Below are positions 1 through 47,109 of a stretch of DNA of 64,000 nucleotides, one piece after another (position 1 is the first letter of the stretch; each line of letters starts with the position of its first letter). The stretch comes from Cristatella mucedo. Taxonomy: Eukaryota > Bryozoa > Phylactolaemata > Cristatellidae. The stretch spans positions 5,084,001-5,148,000 of the forward strand of contig WPIO01000002.1 of the NCBI GenBank assembly GCA_009760855.2, written 5' to 3'. The notes under the pieces were generated by a model. That model did not search any database and was not told the DNA's origin. It saw only the letters and a program-made list of their open reading frames with translations. Made by a program: the position numbers and the translations under genes.

Positions 1-369
1 GCGATCGACAATCCAGCGAAAGAACGCTTGCTAGCCACCAGTGTCGAGGGAGCCCCAGCGGCTGTGCTAATGCTAACGAGACAGCAAAACCGCCAACAAG
101 CGCATGCACCGGCCACTCAGCTAAAAGCAAGCAAACTGCTCGCGAGCCAGCAAGGGAGCAGCTAACTCGGTAAAAGTAGGTATGACACGTGACAGGCAGA
201 CGAGAGACATCAGCAGCAGCAGCAGCGCTGCACACGCACAAGCCTACGCACACTTTGGGCTGTGCTGTTGCTTCTCTGGGCCTTGCGTCGTTTCTTGGCC
301 GGGCTCAGTGGCTGCGCACCTGGCGACCGCTCATAGCCAGCTGGAGTGCACGGCTTCTCGGCTGTAGAC

Positions 370-558
370 ATGTCCGAGGCACCGACTCGCTTGTTCTTGG
401 AGGTTGACGTGGTAAAAACGGCAATGGAGCAGCCTGTCACTACAATCGTGCAACACAGCGTGAGACAGCACCCACACGAAGGGGGCGGCAGGAAGCCGGC
501 TGCTGATTTCAAAGCGAGCAGCGAATCCACAGACAGCCCTTCGGACCTTGGTGAATAG
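370..558 (+). CDS. Small open frame, possible exon, unassigned
   Basis: An ATG at 370 opens MSEAPTRLFLEVDVVKTAME, continuing for 62 codons to TAG at 556. Composition is reasonable for protein and a possible donor (CTTG/gtgaat) lies just before the stop. There is no family similarity and an overlapping minus-strand frame of 106 codons exists, so this is weak. Confidence 0.2.
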   Translation: MSEAPTRLFLEVDVVKTAMEQPVTTIVQHSVRQHPHEGGGRKPAADFKASSESTDSPSDLGE

Positions 559-1387
559 CCTTCGGACGGTGCCTTCCTACGCTTCGGATGCTCGGGTAAA
601 TATTCCCTAAGTCACCTGTAGGTGAGACACGAGAAAACTGCCGTAGCTGAAACTTTATACAGCAGCTTGCTAAGTCTAAACAAAATTGCCGAGATAAAGT
701 GTGCACATGACAGATGGCTAAAGAGTCCCTACAACTGATGGCAGCCTGGTGGTCGTCAGTTTATCGAAGATTAATCAAGAACTACCTCCTATTCGGAAAG
801 TTCCTCCAGCGACTTTGGAATGTATTCAAAGCGGTGGACCAGGTCCAGATTTACGTACCGGAGTGACATGACAGCAATCCCAAAATGTCTAGTTGCATCA
901 TACAATTATTTACGTATAAAATATTATTTATAATAATGCATGATCGACTTTAGTGAATTATCACATGCATTAGGCCGACTGGTTCAACAACTGGCACACA
1001 GGAGTGCTGAAAAAATTGCAAACACGACTCTACTCTCGATTTTTAGTAGGAGCTTAGTGATTTTCAGGAGATTAGTTTCTAATGGAAATATTACATGCTT
1101 TTTCTTGGCCATCCAGTTTCAGTAAACTCCTTCATCTGACTTATCGAATGTTTCTGACAAAGAAGAAGCAGTGATCATTCCTAAAAAGAACCTCCCAACA
1201 AGCCAGCTAAGTCTTGCTATACTGCATAAAGTGCTGGAAGCAAAGGAGCAAAGGCTTGTTCTTAGGGAGCTATACAAATGAAATATATATTGGCATATGC
1301 ATAAAGTTTTCATTTAATGAGCACACCATGGGCACCGTGAATCCATGTACTTTTCATGGAAGCTAGACTTCAACCTACATTATTTTT
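559..1387. other. Upstream non-coding DNA
   Basis: No gene seen. A piece of SINE-A-like tail (TTAGGGAGCTATACAAATGA) lies at 1263-1290. Confidence 0.6.
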
Positions 1388-1627
1388 ACCCTGTGATTCG
1401 TCTTTCATGTGCTTATGCGTGTTGACACTGCATGCTGCCACTAACCACATTTGCATGCTGACCCTGTGCATGTCACCCCTAACCATGTTATTCATGTTGT
1501 TTGTTTATCAAGCATGATATTACTCACCATTCAATTGCATTTCCCTTTGCAGCAAATGTAAAACGCCTAGAAAGAGATTGAGTTCTCTAAGGGCGCTTTA
1601 TCAAGTGCATTATTCTTATTATTATTA
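1388..1627 (+). mobile_element. LINE-A (CR1/L2-like) 3' end
   Basis: The segment matches the 3' untranslated end seen in five or more other places: ...CACTAACCACATTTGCATGCTGACCC..., then CGCCTAGAAAGAGATTGAG and a tail of ATT repeats. It is 5'-truncated, as expected from target-primed reverse transcription. Confidence 0.85.
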
Positions 1628-2617
1628 GGTGAAAGTGAGTTTGTGAATCCATTCCATAAATGAAGTCGTAGCTAATTGGCTAACCTGGGCTGATCAATGA
1701 AAGCACAACCTACGAAATTGCTGAACCAGGGGAGCCGGCAAAATTTGCACCTACAATGTGTATGATAATGTATTCTCGTCGTTGATATTAAATTTAAAAT
1801 TTTATAAATAAATGGGATAGAAATTTCTAGAAGTTTTGACGTGCATATATTAGGCAGACTTTTTCCAAAAGAAAAATATAAAGTTCTAAATGTTTTGACT
1901 TGCATATATAACAACTGCAAGTGTGGGAGATCAGAAGTGATAAAATACAATTCGAGGAAGAGGGCAGTAATATAGGTAAAAGGTGCGCATAATTGAACAT
2001 AGTGAAAGGTGTCAAGTTGAATTGGGACAAGTGCTTAACGTTCTCCCTTCAAGTTGGTGGTATAAAGAAAATCAGTAGGTAAGCATATCTATTCGAACAA
2101 AAATTCTGGGTCGACAGGAGTGAATTCGATCAAACACACACCGTGAGACTAACGGCTGACAAAGCCAAAAGTGAGGTACTTGAGAAAACCGACATAAACA
2201 AAACCCAGACAAATGCAGTAATTAGATGCCAATTTAGAAGCTAATGAACAATACTGCAAGACTTCATCTCCAAATTTTTAGCTTTGCAAATCCAAGATAA
2301 CCATGATTTTTCAAGATTAGACATAAATAAATAAAATCTTGTTTGAGTCTCATACGTAACACAGACTAGAGTACACAATTGCACACTAGAGTATACATTT
2401 GCAGACCGGAGTACACATCGGCAGACTAGAATACACATTCACAGCTCTGCAGGCGAGTTTCTAAGAATACTATTTAAACTTTCATATACGACAAATTATA
2501 TTACAGCACTTGGAATCCCTGGGTACCACTACCTGCTTTTTTGAGTACTTGGCTAACGGATGAATAAGCCAGAGGTAATAAATCGGAAAAAGTGTGTTTA
2601 TAATTAATATTAAAAAA

Positions 2618-2786
2618 AATCTTAGCTGATTAAACAGCCTCTTTTTGTATAGCGACAGAAGAGCCTTTACGGCTATCACCACCGCTTGCAGTGGCAATAA
2701 AGGATCGCCCACCACAGGAATCGAACCCACGACCTCGGGACCGAGGTCGTGAAAGCAACCGCCTTACCTAGTGTGCCATCACGGCC
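2618..2786 (-). mobile_element. SINE-B (tRNA-derived)
   Basis: On the minus strand: GGCCGTGATGGCACACTAGG (box A region), GGTCGTGGGTTCGATTCC (a near-perfect box B), then GGCTCTTCTGTCGCTATACA and AAAAGAGGCTGTTTAATCAG. Unrelated head from SINE-A. Confidence 0.88.
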
Positions 2787-3934
2787 ACTAAATCGGCCAG
2801 AGAACATTTAAGATTGAAAAGGTACATGGTTGTCGAAACGGGTGAGTCAGCTGACTGACTGCAATCAGGGGTGGCCTATAACTTCCCCATGTTCGGAAAG
2901 GGTTACAGGTGGAGCAGGGCTATCACGACGATGTCTCGAAGATCACGAGCTAGATAGAAGAGGCAGAGAGAGCCAGAGATGAGTGGGCAGTGCAGTGGAT
3001 GAATATGAGACTAAGAGGCATGCATTAACAGGCAAAGAAAATTAACAGTAGGCTTCTCCATCTATAGCTACATAACATGATGATGGCTAAGCGGCGATAA
3101 CTTAAGGAAGTTTTCTACACCAGGCTCTTGCTAGGCAGCTCGTGGGCCAACAAGTCGTCAGCTCCAAAAACAAAGAAAAAGGGAGAAGCACGACAGAGTA
3201 AGCAGCACAAAAGCAACTGCCTAGGATGGCAGAAAGAATGGGCAACAAACGACAGAAGATGACTAGGATACCGAGGTCCCATAAGAACAATGGCAGCAAG
3301 CTCCACAGTCTAGGTAGGACCTGCAGAGCAGAACTAGCTGTTAGCAACAGCTATTAGATAAAAGAACTGGAACTAAAACTCAACTGTCCGTAGAGAACCT
3401 GAGGATACAATGAGGCTGCAGCTGCTACAGCAGTCAATCTAGATAAGATGAAGCTGGGTCGTGTCAGGTCATAAAGGCAATAATAATGAGAACTTCGGCT
3501 GCTCAACTATGAGCCACCTCAGCTCTTTTGGTGAAGAAAGCACTCAATAGAATTTACTGGACTTCAAAGACTAACCTAGCAGGCATATCCAGCACAAATT
3601 ATAGAGGCCTGATGAGATTTTTAGGAAGGCCTGCAAATCGGGTTAAAGTAGGCCAGCCTAGACAGTATAAGAAAGCGAGTGAGACTAGACAAGTACCTAA
3701 GAATTCTGGATTGATAGGATGAATGCAAAAGTCATGCTTGAAAGCAGATTTCTTGATAAACCTTTAAGTAACTATCGAAAATGATGCCAAAGTTGTGAGC
3801 ACTAGGCGATAGACTCACCACAGTTCCAATAATTAAAGTGTCGAATTCTACCACTCGAAGAGCACGTTCGGATCTCCAAATAAGGAATTATTAGGCTGTA
3901 TTATCATTAAATTTCAAAGAGTTAGCTGACATCT

Positions 3935-5177
3935 ATAATAATAATAATAATGTACTTGATAAAGCGCCCACAGAGAACTTAATCTCTTTCTAGGCGCTTT
4001 ACATTTGATGCAAAGGGAAATGCAATTAAATGGTAAGTAAAATCATGCTTGAAAAAAAAATTAATAACATGGTTAGGGGTGACATGCACAGGGTCAGCAT
4101 GCAAATGTGGTTAGTGGCAGCATGTACAGTGTCAGCACGAATAAGCACATCAAGGACGAATCACAGGGACCCACTAAATGCAGTCCTAAATAGGTGCATT
4201 TTTAGGTTCCTTTTAAATGTGGTCAGATCAGGGGATGTTCTGACGCAGGTCGGGAGGGAGTTCCAGGCTTTGGGAGCATAGGAACTAAATGCACGGTCTC
4301 CAAAGGATTTGAGGTTTGTACGAGGTATTTCTAGACTGTTGGATTCCGAAAAGCGGGTGGTACGATGCTTGGCCTGATGGGGGAGTATGTCGGAGAGATA
4401 GGCTGGAGCCATCGAATGAAGGGACCTAAAAGTGAGCGACAAAACCTTGAAGTCAATCCGTTGCTTGACTGGTAACCAGTGCAGGTCGGCGAGAAGTGGA
4501 GTAATGTGGCAACTGCGATGTTCACGACAGACAAGCCTAGCTCCAGAGTTTTGCACCAGCTGCAATCGCCTGATCGCACATGCTGGTAGGCCAGTAAGCA
4601 GTGAGTTGCAGAAGTCGAGACGGGATGTCACGAATGCATGGACCAACTTACACGTGGTATCCTTATCTAAACAAGCCCGAATTTTAGCAATATTATGAAG
4701 CTAAAAATAGGCAGATTTGACTGTGGAGCTGATATGGTCGTCTAACGAGAGGTCGCTTTGGAATATGACACCTTGATTTCGAGCTGATTCGACAGGAGAT
4801 ATGCTGGCAGAGCCAATTTTGAGCATCAGCCTTTCCAATTTCTGAATCACACTGGGTTTGCCCATAACTAGTAAGTTAGTTTTGTCATCGTTTAGTTTTA
4901 GAAATATTGCTGCCATCCATGTGCGGATGTCATCAATGCATGCAGCAAGTGAGTTTAGAGAATTTGACGTGCTCGAAGGCTGGGAGGGATCAAAGCACAG
5001 GTACAACTTAGTGTCATCCGTATAGAAGTGAAAGCCTAGATTGTGCTTCGCAATCACATCAGCAAGAGGGAGAGTATAAACCGTGAAAAGAACCGGACCT
5101 AGCACGGAGCCCTGAGGTACTCCATATTTCAGAGGTACTTCAGATGATCTATGACCATCTATGACCATCTATGACCA
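3935..5177 (-). mobile_element. LINE-A copy with degraded reverse transcriptase
   Basis: Read on the minus strand, 5168-4701 encodes YGVPQGSVLGPVLFTVYTLP and the catalytic box as FYTDD, and 4646-4161 encodes the C-terminal thumb region ending APKAWNSLPTCVRTSP. The two parts are in different frames, so the copy is dead. The 3' UTR ends in AAT repeats at 3935. The 5' end is truncated at a triplicated 10-mer (ATGACCATCT) near 5150-5180. Confidence 0.9.
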
Positions 5178-5434
5178 ACAAGGGAGTTTAGTTATTCAAA
5201 AGATGGATCCATCTAGGGATGGCAAACGATAAATGAAGCTGGGCGACTTTGCCTCTGCAGTAAAATTAGAACCTATGCCGTAAGTAAGAATCTGATCAAG
5301 AGGCACAGCTTTAAGAACAACTAGAGAGAAGAGGATAAGGCATTCCTTGATTGTAGCACAGGGTCAAGGTACTTACACTTCAAGACCCAGATCGTGGGTT
5401 AGAGTCATGCACCAGGCTATCCTTTATTATCGCT

Positions 5435-5620
5435 ACAAGCTTTTTTGCCGGGGTCTTAGCCCAAGGAGCTCTCACTTCCAGATCCAGGTCGTGGGTTTGA
5501 CTCAAATAAGCAGTATAAACTTTATCGCCACTGCAAGCGGTGGTGATAGCTGTAAGGGCTCTTCTGTCGCTATACAAAAAGAGGCTGTTTAATCAGCTAG
5601 GATTTCTTTAGGATTTATTT
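5435..5620 (+). mobile_element. SINE-B copy, worn head
   Basis: Box B as GGTCGTGGGTTTGACTC and the full tail GGCTCTTCTGTCGCTATACA...GAGGCTGTTTAATCAGCTAG. The middle of the element is diverged. Confidence 0.7.
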
Positions 5621-5834
5621 TATTTCTGAATGCTACCAAGGTTCTCATACCGGTGACCTAGATTCAACCCAGCAAATGAGAGACCTGCTAAATGAGACCT
5701 GACCACCACCTGACATGGACTCAACACAGCTATAATTCAAGCCATGCCATTGCATTCGTCAGACTGGCTGCAATTCGAAAACTAACTCGTGCCTCGCATT
5801 CACCAGGTCCAAAATTTGATACACTTGCTTAATA

Positions 5835-6016
5835 ATAATAAATAAATAAATATTAGCTTATTCAATAGCCTCATTTGTATAGTGGTAGAAGGGCCTTAAC
5901 GGCTATCACCACTACCTGCAGTTGGCAATGAAGGATTGCCAACTTCAGGATTTGAACCCACCACCTCGGTCGTGAAGAGTGAGCACTTAACCTCATGGGC
6001 TATCACGGCCGATTAA
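5835..6016 (-). mobile_element. SINE-B copy
   Basis: Minus-strand copy with TAGCTTATTCAATAGCCTCA at the tail side and CTATCACGGCC at the head. Lies about 220 bp from the previous copy in opposite orientation. Confidence 0.8.
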
Positions 6017-6479
6017 TCTAAATGATTATAAAACAAAACTCTGTAAGCTGTTAATCACAAGGCAGAAGTGAAATCAAAGTCGTGTGCTTTTAATCGGGGT
6101 TCCTTTTCGGTGGCTGCCTGAGATTTGACTGTTTAATTCAGAAAACCACTTCCTCAACATAATTTGTCGCACCCTCTCCAGGATAGCAGCTAGTTACTGC
6201 ATGCTGGCTTGCAAAAGACTACTGGTTACTTGGCAACCTGGCTTTGATTAAGCTGCCAAATAAAGCTACCACGGCCAACTAGTTTTTGCTAAAGATGGCC
6301 ACTAATTTTATATTCGATTCCGAGAAATTCAGAAGCGTGCAGCATTTTCTAAATGAGCAAAGGTGGGTGGTAAAAATGGTCGATTAGGGTACAAACCAGA
6401 ATTATCCGTCTGCCTTATAAGGGCTACCACAGGTTATTTTCTTCAAACCTAGCTTGACTGCCATAGCAGCAAGAGCCTT

Positions 6480-6660
6480 TGCGTGACCTCATATTAGGTA
6501 AGGTGGTTACTCTTCATGACCTCGGCCCCGAGGTCGCAAGTTCAAATCTTGCAGCCGGCGATCCTTTATTGCCAGTGCAAGTGGTGATGATAGGCTTTAA
6601 AGAACTTCTGCCGATATACACAAAGGTGTTAAACCAGCTAGTATTTTTTATATCTCCATC
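6480..6660 (+). mobile_element. SINE-B copy
   Basis: CGTGACCTCATATTAGGTAA at the head, CCTCGGCCCCGAGGTCGCAA across the box B region, and a worn tail CAAAGGTGTTAAACCAGCTA. Confidence 0.75.
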
Positions 6661-8309
6661 GGAAAACGAATTGCCTGAGGTGTATTTATCTACTCTTGTG
6701 AGTCCCAGACTGTTAGTCTTGCTTCTAAAGTTATGACGAAATGATACCCTCCCATTGAAAAACACTATTACTTCTCTCTCAACCATTCTTTACTGAAGCT
6801 TCTATCTACCTACTTCTTGGAACTGACCTCATTCAGCTGCACCTTTACGTTGCTTAGGGAGACCGAATCTGCACACACAGCTGCTTAGGTTTCCAGCGTG
6901 CCATTAAAAAACACTACAGGTTATCAAGTACTTTGTCTTCTCGGCTATTCGGAGTTACTCACTATGAGATGCACACATACACACGTGTGCGAGTGTATAC
7001 GCCCACAAGAACGTATAAAGGGCAGCAGAAAGGGAGGAATAAGTGAGGACCGAAAGGGTGAGCCGGAGAGAGAGAGAGAGAGTTGGGAAAGAACGACAGA
7101 GAGGAGAGAGAGAGAGAGAGAAAGGGGAGAGAAAGACGGAATACACAGAACATTTGCTCCAGGGCTGACAGTGGTGTGGCATACTTCAAACAAAGTGAAC
7201 ATTCCTACTACCCGATTGTGTGTGACAAGATGGCCAATGATTTAAATAGCCAGAACCCCAAGATCTCTTAGAGAAGAGAAAAGACAACATTTTCACAAAG
7301 GCAAACAAAGATCTCCACGACAGCCTCCCTAAACTGAGATGAAGCATTGACCTCGATTATCAAACTTGATGTTCACTATTTAAGGTTTGAATGCCAAGAT
7401 AACTTAAGATAAGCAATCTGCTTACAGGCATGTATCCCACTATGTGCAAACTTATTTTTCAGGTCTGCCGACAACGACGTGCATGAAATAGCTCCACCTC
7501 TCAAGCTGGTATAGCTTCAGTGTTCAAAGACTCAAAAGGCTATCCGATGCTGCACATCGATGCAGCACTCGGGTATTGGTGGTATCACATGCATTACCGT
7601 GACTTTCGACTATGGTTTGTCAGTTTAACTGCACACTACATGAAATGCTCTACATTACTTTTATCACAGCATAAATTTAGCTGATGGTTCAGCTAAGAAG
7701 TCGGGTGGCACATCTTTTCAGCCTCCTCACGATGGGGGAGACCCGACATGCTCGAAGAGCGCAAAGCACCTGAAAAGTTCTATACCCAAACGCAAAAGTA
7801 TTTATGTAGATCGTGCAAGCATTTGTGCAGAAGGGGAGGCTTGTTTTTACCCTCCCCGACGTGCCATGATCGTGCACACCAAGTGCTTTCTCTGCTATGC
7901 AACAGACGATGGAGCTAAACGACGGTACCAAAGGACAACTCAGCACCTATCACAACATAATAGATCATAGTGGCATGGATGAGGCTTGAAGGCTTGGTAT
8001 CCAGAAAAGGTCTACATAAGTTACAGTCTGAAGGAGTATCTTTTATAGTATTACACAGACGCTTTGCCACACTCAGGTCGGCCACATGCCCCAATAACCG
8101 GCAACCACCTAATGATACTGGTTGCACTGGCTCTGAGATAGCCCAACTTCAAGCTCTCTCGAAGTCCACCGGCAAGGCTGTACATGTGTGATGAACATGT
8201 CAACATACCCACTTAACAGCTGTCGACTGAAGCCTCATTCTTTGGAGAGACAAAAGCAAATTCAAGATCTGATGACATGTAAATGGAATATTTCCATTAA
8301 TTATGGATA
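6661..8309. other. Non-coding DNA between SINE-B and Tc1 remnant
   Basis: Apart from the GA-rich tract I see nothing recognisable; open frames are short and without similarity. Confidence 0.6.
7064..7140 (+). repeat. GA-rich low-complexity tract
   Basis: Interrupted GAGAGA blocks at 7068-7082 and 7100-7120, surrounded by purine-rich DNA. Confidence 0.9.
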
Positions 8310-8725
8310 ACACCGGAGCATGGCCAGAAATGTTTACACTTCAATAAACACTCAAGCATAGTGGTGGAAGCATGCTTGCTTGGTCATATTTTTTAGCTTC
8401 TTGTGTTGGGACTCTTTACCATATCCACGGGATTGCAGATAGCAACGTGCACATCTGCAGCATAAAAGAATGCTGACATGCCTTGCGCTTGAACCCTTTT
8501 GGAGAACTACATTTAGAAAATGGATACTTACTCCAAGCATATTTTATGGATAGCTAAGTAATTCATAGCAGACTCGTGTTCCCAAGTCCGTTGTTGGCCA
8601 AGCCCATTTCCCGATCTGTACCCTATTCAACATCTGTAGGAGAGGTTGGAGCACTGATTTAGGGCCAAGAACAGCATGTCCTCGTCTCCCGAGCAGTTTT
8701 TTTTTATAGTGATTTAATGTCCTGG
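8310..8725 (+). mobile_element. Tc1/mariner transposase remnant
   Basis: In different frames the plus strand reads GGSMLAWSYFLASCVGTLYH (8368 onward) and WPSPFPDLYPIQHL (about 8596-8637). These match the GGS.MVWG.F and WP..SPDLNPIE.LW boxes of Tc1-like transposases. The catalytic Glu of NPIE is Gln here and a stop replaces the Trp, so it is dead. I did not find terminal inverted repeats. Confidence 0.7.
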
Positions 8726-9942
8726 GGAATACAGAAAGTCATGAATAGAGAAGGTTCCCAACCCTCTTGATTTGATACCCACTTGTGCATGCATAACCCC
8801 AGTTCTGGCAATTGTGAAGATCAAAAAACATCTCGTGCACATGTTTTCAATGCTGTTATACAATGGTCAATCGGTCGAAGGAATAATAGCCTGATTGAGG
8901 TATCCGGTGGTCCTCGTAAATGCTTTGCGTTTGAGAGTAGGTACTTCGCCCCATCGATGACATCAAGGGAAATGACATGGTAGTCGCCTCAGTGCCAACC
9001 CCCTTTACACTATCATCGGACTTCGGCTTGGATGCTGCAAACATTGCCATAAGCTAACCTTAAGTCAGACGAAAAACAGCAAGACAGTGGAGACATACAT
9101 TTAAGTCAGGATAAAAGGCTATGCGCTAACGGTAAATGAAATAGGCAGCGAAAAAGGTCAGCCAATCATGCGTACAGGCGTACTACGCGTAATCGTCTCT
9201 TCGCTAGGTCTCGCTAACTCCCGAAAGTCGTATAGAATTCACTGGTTATTCTGGGCTGCGAAGTATTTCGATACCAATGAAGCATGCACATCTTCGAATA
9301 CTCAATGGGGTGGCTGGGCAGGGGGGGGGGTAGTCACAGACACAAAACAGGTCTGTACAAGCACACAGAAACAGACTAGCGCACAGAACATGAGGTACTA
9401 GCTTCGGCAACGAGTTCAAGTTGCCCGCCGATAGCGTATACGGTCACTCGAACAATGCGATGGTTCACAACGATAGCACTTGACGGGGTATCCGTCGGTA
9501 ATTGCTGACTGAGAGGCAGGACCCGCAGAGACCCGCACAATATAAATATGCATACGCAAAGTTCGGTTCAAGTAGAATTTGGAATTCCCGGAGGGAGGCA
9601 TCGGGTCTAGGTGAACTGGTGCATGCATAAGAGTTCAGTCGAGCGCGTCCGATGAAGGAACTTACCGTGAATATTCAAGCTGCCATCCTATAGAATAAGA
9701 GCGAAGAAGTCTACCGAGAAGCAGTGCGAGTAGTGCCAGTCGCCAAGCGGTCGCGACGCTAGGGCGTTCGTAGTCCCGCCTTCCAGAACCGGCAGAATAC
9801 GTATTACAGCAAGAAAATAGACAATGTATTAAAAATCAAGCAACTATTTAAATTTATAAAATTTTATTTAAGTGTATTGTACGTGCGACCGCTGCCTGGT
9901 ACACGTGCTACTTAAGTGAGAGGAGGACCTTTACCTGTGGAC
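8726..9942. other. Region upstream of YTHDC2 start
   Basis: It should contain the promoter and 5' UTR. AT-rich DNA at about 9820-9875 is followed by more GC-rich sequence to the ATG. No clear TATA box or initiator could be assigned. A G-run of about ten lies near 9320. Confidence 0.5.
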
Positions 9943-44873
<34,931 letters not shown>

Positions 44874-46789
44874 GGCCGTGCCGCTCTCTGCACCCTCTGT
44901 AGTTATCTTGATTTGCTCAACGTGCCGACCGTCCTTCGACCGACAACAGCCCTGCACAGTGGTCGCTGCCACTGACGGCAGCTTCGGTTGATGGCCGAGA
45001 GAAGAGTACTTAAAGCTGGCTCTTGCGTCAGCGCTCTCCCACTCCCCTCTCTCTGTCTCTCTCTCTGTCTCTCTCTTTTACTCAGCATCCCACCTGCCCT
45101 GCCTATACCGGTGGCAGCAGCGGCGCCGGTGCTGTCTTGCCTCGAAGGCCACCTCGTACACGTGCTCCCATTTAATTTAGGCTGGATGGAGCCCTGCTGT
45201 CAGGGCACATCCCAGTTAGCTAGTGCTGCTGCCTCATTTCTTAACGCTTCGAGCAAGCAGCCTGTGCTTGCATCCAGGGGAGCACTGAAGAGTTTCTATT
45301 TTCAAGTGAGTCTTAGTTATCTAGTAATGTTGCGTTGGCGCCTCGGCTGACCTGCCCGGCTCTGGTCGTCCGGGCCGTGCTCTGTACAGCTAACCTTATG
45401 GCCGACCGCCTGATCACATATAATAGCGATAGCCGGCGTGAGCCGATTTGACTAACACTGCACGGCGATGCTAGGCAACCAGTTCGAGGGGTAAGGGTTG
45501 CACCAGTGTGTCCAGGAGAGTTTCGATTTTGTTGAATACAAGGTTTCTGATTCCATGGGAATTACGGTGCAGGATGTTATATGTTGCTACCTGGCTCCAG
45601 CCATCGCCGCTGCTGCTGTCGCACTGAGCACATGCGTTTGTCAAGGCCGTTGGCTGGCAAGCTTTCCGGTAAATGATTTCCAGTCGAGGACGGATCAATT
45701 CAGTTTTAGATTGCTGCTCTCAAGCTGTGAGTCGTAAGAGCCTGTACCGGGTAGGGGCTGTGCTGCACCGTCGTATTGTTCTGCTAGCAGCGAGTGAAGG
45801 GTTTGCGCTTTTTTCGTTGCTGCGATTAGGTTCCTACATTGAACCTCCCTGTGCCATGCCGATCGGACCGAAATAGTTTTTGCCCGTACGACCGTATCTA
45901 GTGCTAGTTGGGCAACTAACTTGCATCTGTACCAGCATCTGTAAAGGCTTTGAGTGTGCTTTAGAAAACTCTACAGCATGATAACCACTTGCTCCTTGTT
46001 GCTTTGTCGAGTTACAGAGATCCATTACATTGCATACCATACGGTAGAAGAGAACTGCTATAGTGGTACATCTATGTTGTTTTTGAATATTCTATTGAAC
46101 GGGTTTGATCTCATATACCGGTGCCAAAGGCAGCAGAAAAGCTTATCTGAGGTTTAAATCGTGTGATGAGTAAGAAATTCATTATACCGATTGCCTTTAG
46201 ATTTCAAGAGGGTGTGATATTGGTTGCCTCCTGCCTTTTTATGTCATGACCAGGTGTTGCATTCGATGCAAAGTTATCAGGTTCGGCCAGTGATGTGAAA
46301 GTGTGAGGGTGAAGGTAACTGCATTCTGCACGACGAGGCATACCAATACGTAAGCCGTTGGCTGTTGGCTATCTGTCATTTGAAGCCGTTGTTTGTTAAG
46401 TAAGTTCTCACTTGGGTCTGGAGTGAAGCCTGGCCAATTTACCTATCTATGCTCAGGTGTGGCTGACCAAAAACTGCCACAATTGCAATTCGGGTAGGCT
46501 ACTGTCTCAGAGAGAATCTGCTGTTTACTATCTTGGACTGACTTCCAGATGCTTATCGTTACGAGGACGTCAGAGTGACAGCCTCGAGGATGGTACCAGT
46601 TTAGCCTCGGTGTGCTTGCCTTTGCTAGTCATACCGACTGTACAGGCCATGTTGTAGGGCAGCACTAGGCCAGCGTTCCTGTTAAGGTAAAAAGTCGAAA
46701 CTGTCATTGGTTCTGCAAATGTTAAAACAGGAAATGTGCAGTCCTTATGTAAAAGCTTGGCATACTATTATGCCTCGGTGGTGCCTAAT
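44874..46789. other. YTHDC2 3' UTR and intergenic DNA
   Basis: The first part is presumably the 3' UTR. It has a CT-rich stretch at 45036-45080 but no AATAAA before about 46200, so I cannot place the transcript end. Confidence 0.5.
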
Positions 46790-46978
46790 TGGTGAGCCGC
46801 GATGACAAACTAGATAAGGTGGTTGCTTTTCACGACCTTGGTCCCAAGGTCGTGAGTTCCAACCCTGCGGTGGGTGATCCTTAATCGTTGCTGTAAGCAG
46901 TGGTGATAGCCGTAAAGGCTCTTCTGTCGCTATACAAAAGAGGCTGTTAAATAAGCTAGTATTTGTTTATTTTATTTC
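46790..46978 (+). mobile_element. SINE-B copy
   Basis: GAGCCGCGATGACAAACTAG at the head, GGTCGTGAGTTCCAACCC in the box B region and an intact tail CTTCTGTCGCTATACAAAAG. Confidence 0.85.
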
Positions 46979-47109
46979 TTTATTTAACAGTAAGGCGCAT
47001 GTATTAGCCATACTTCTGAATTGCCTTTGTCTGATGGGGCAGTCGTGCAATGCTATCGTTTTGCTACACTTGGGCACATTTCAAAACGTACGATAACAGG
47101 CAATAAGAC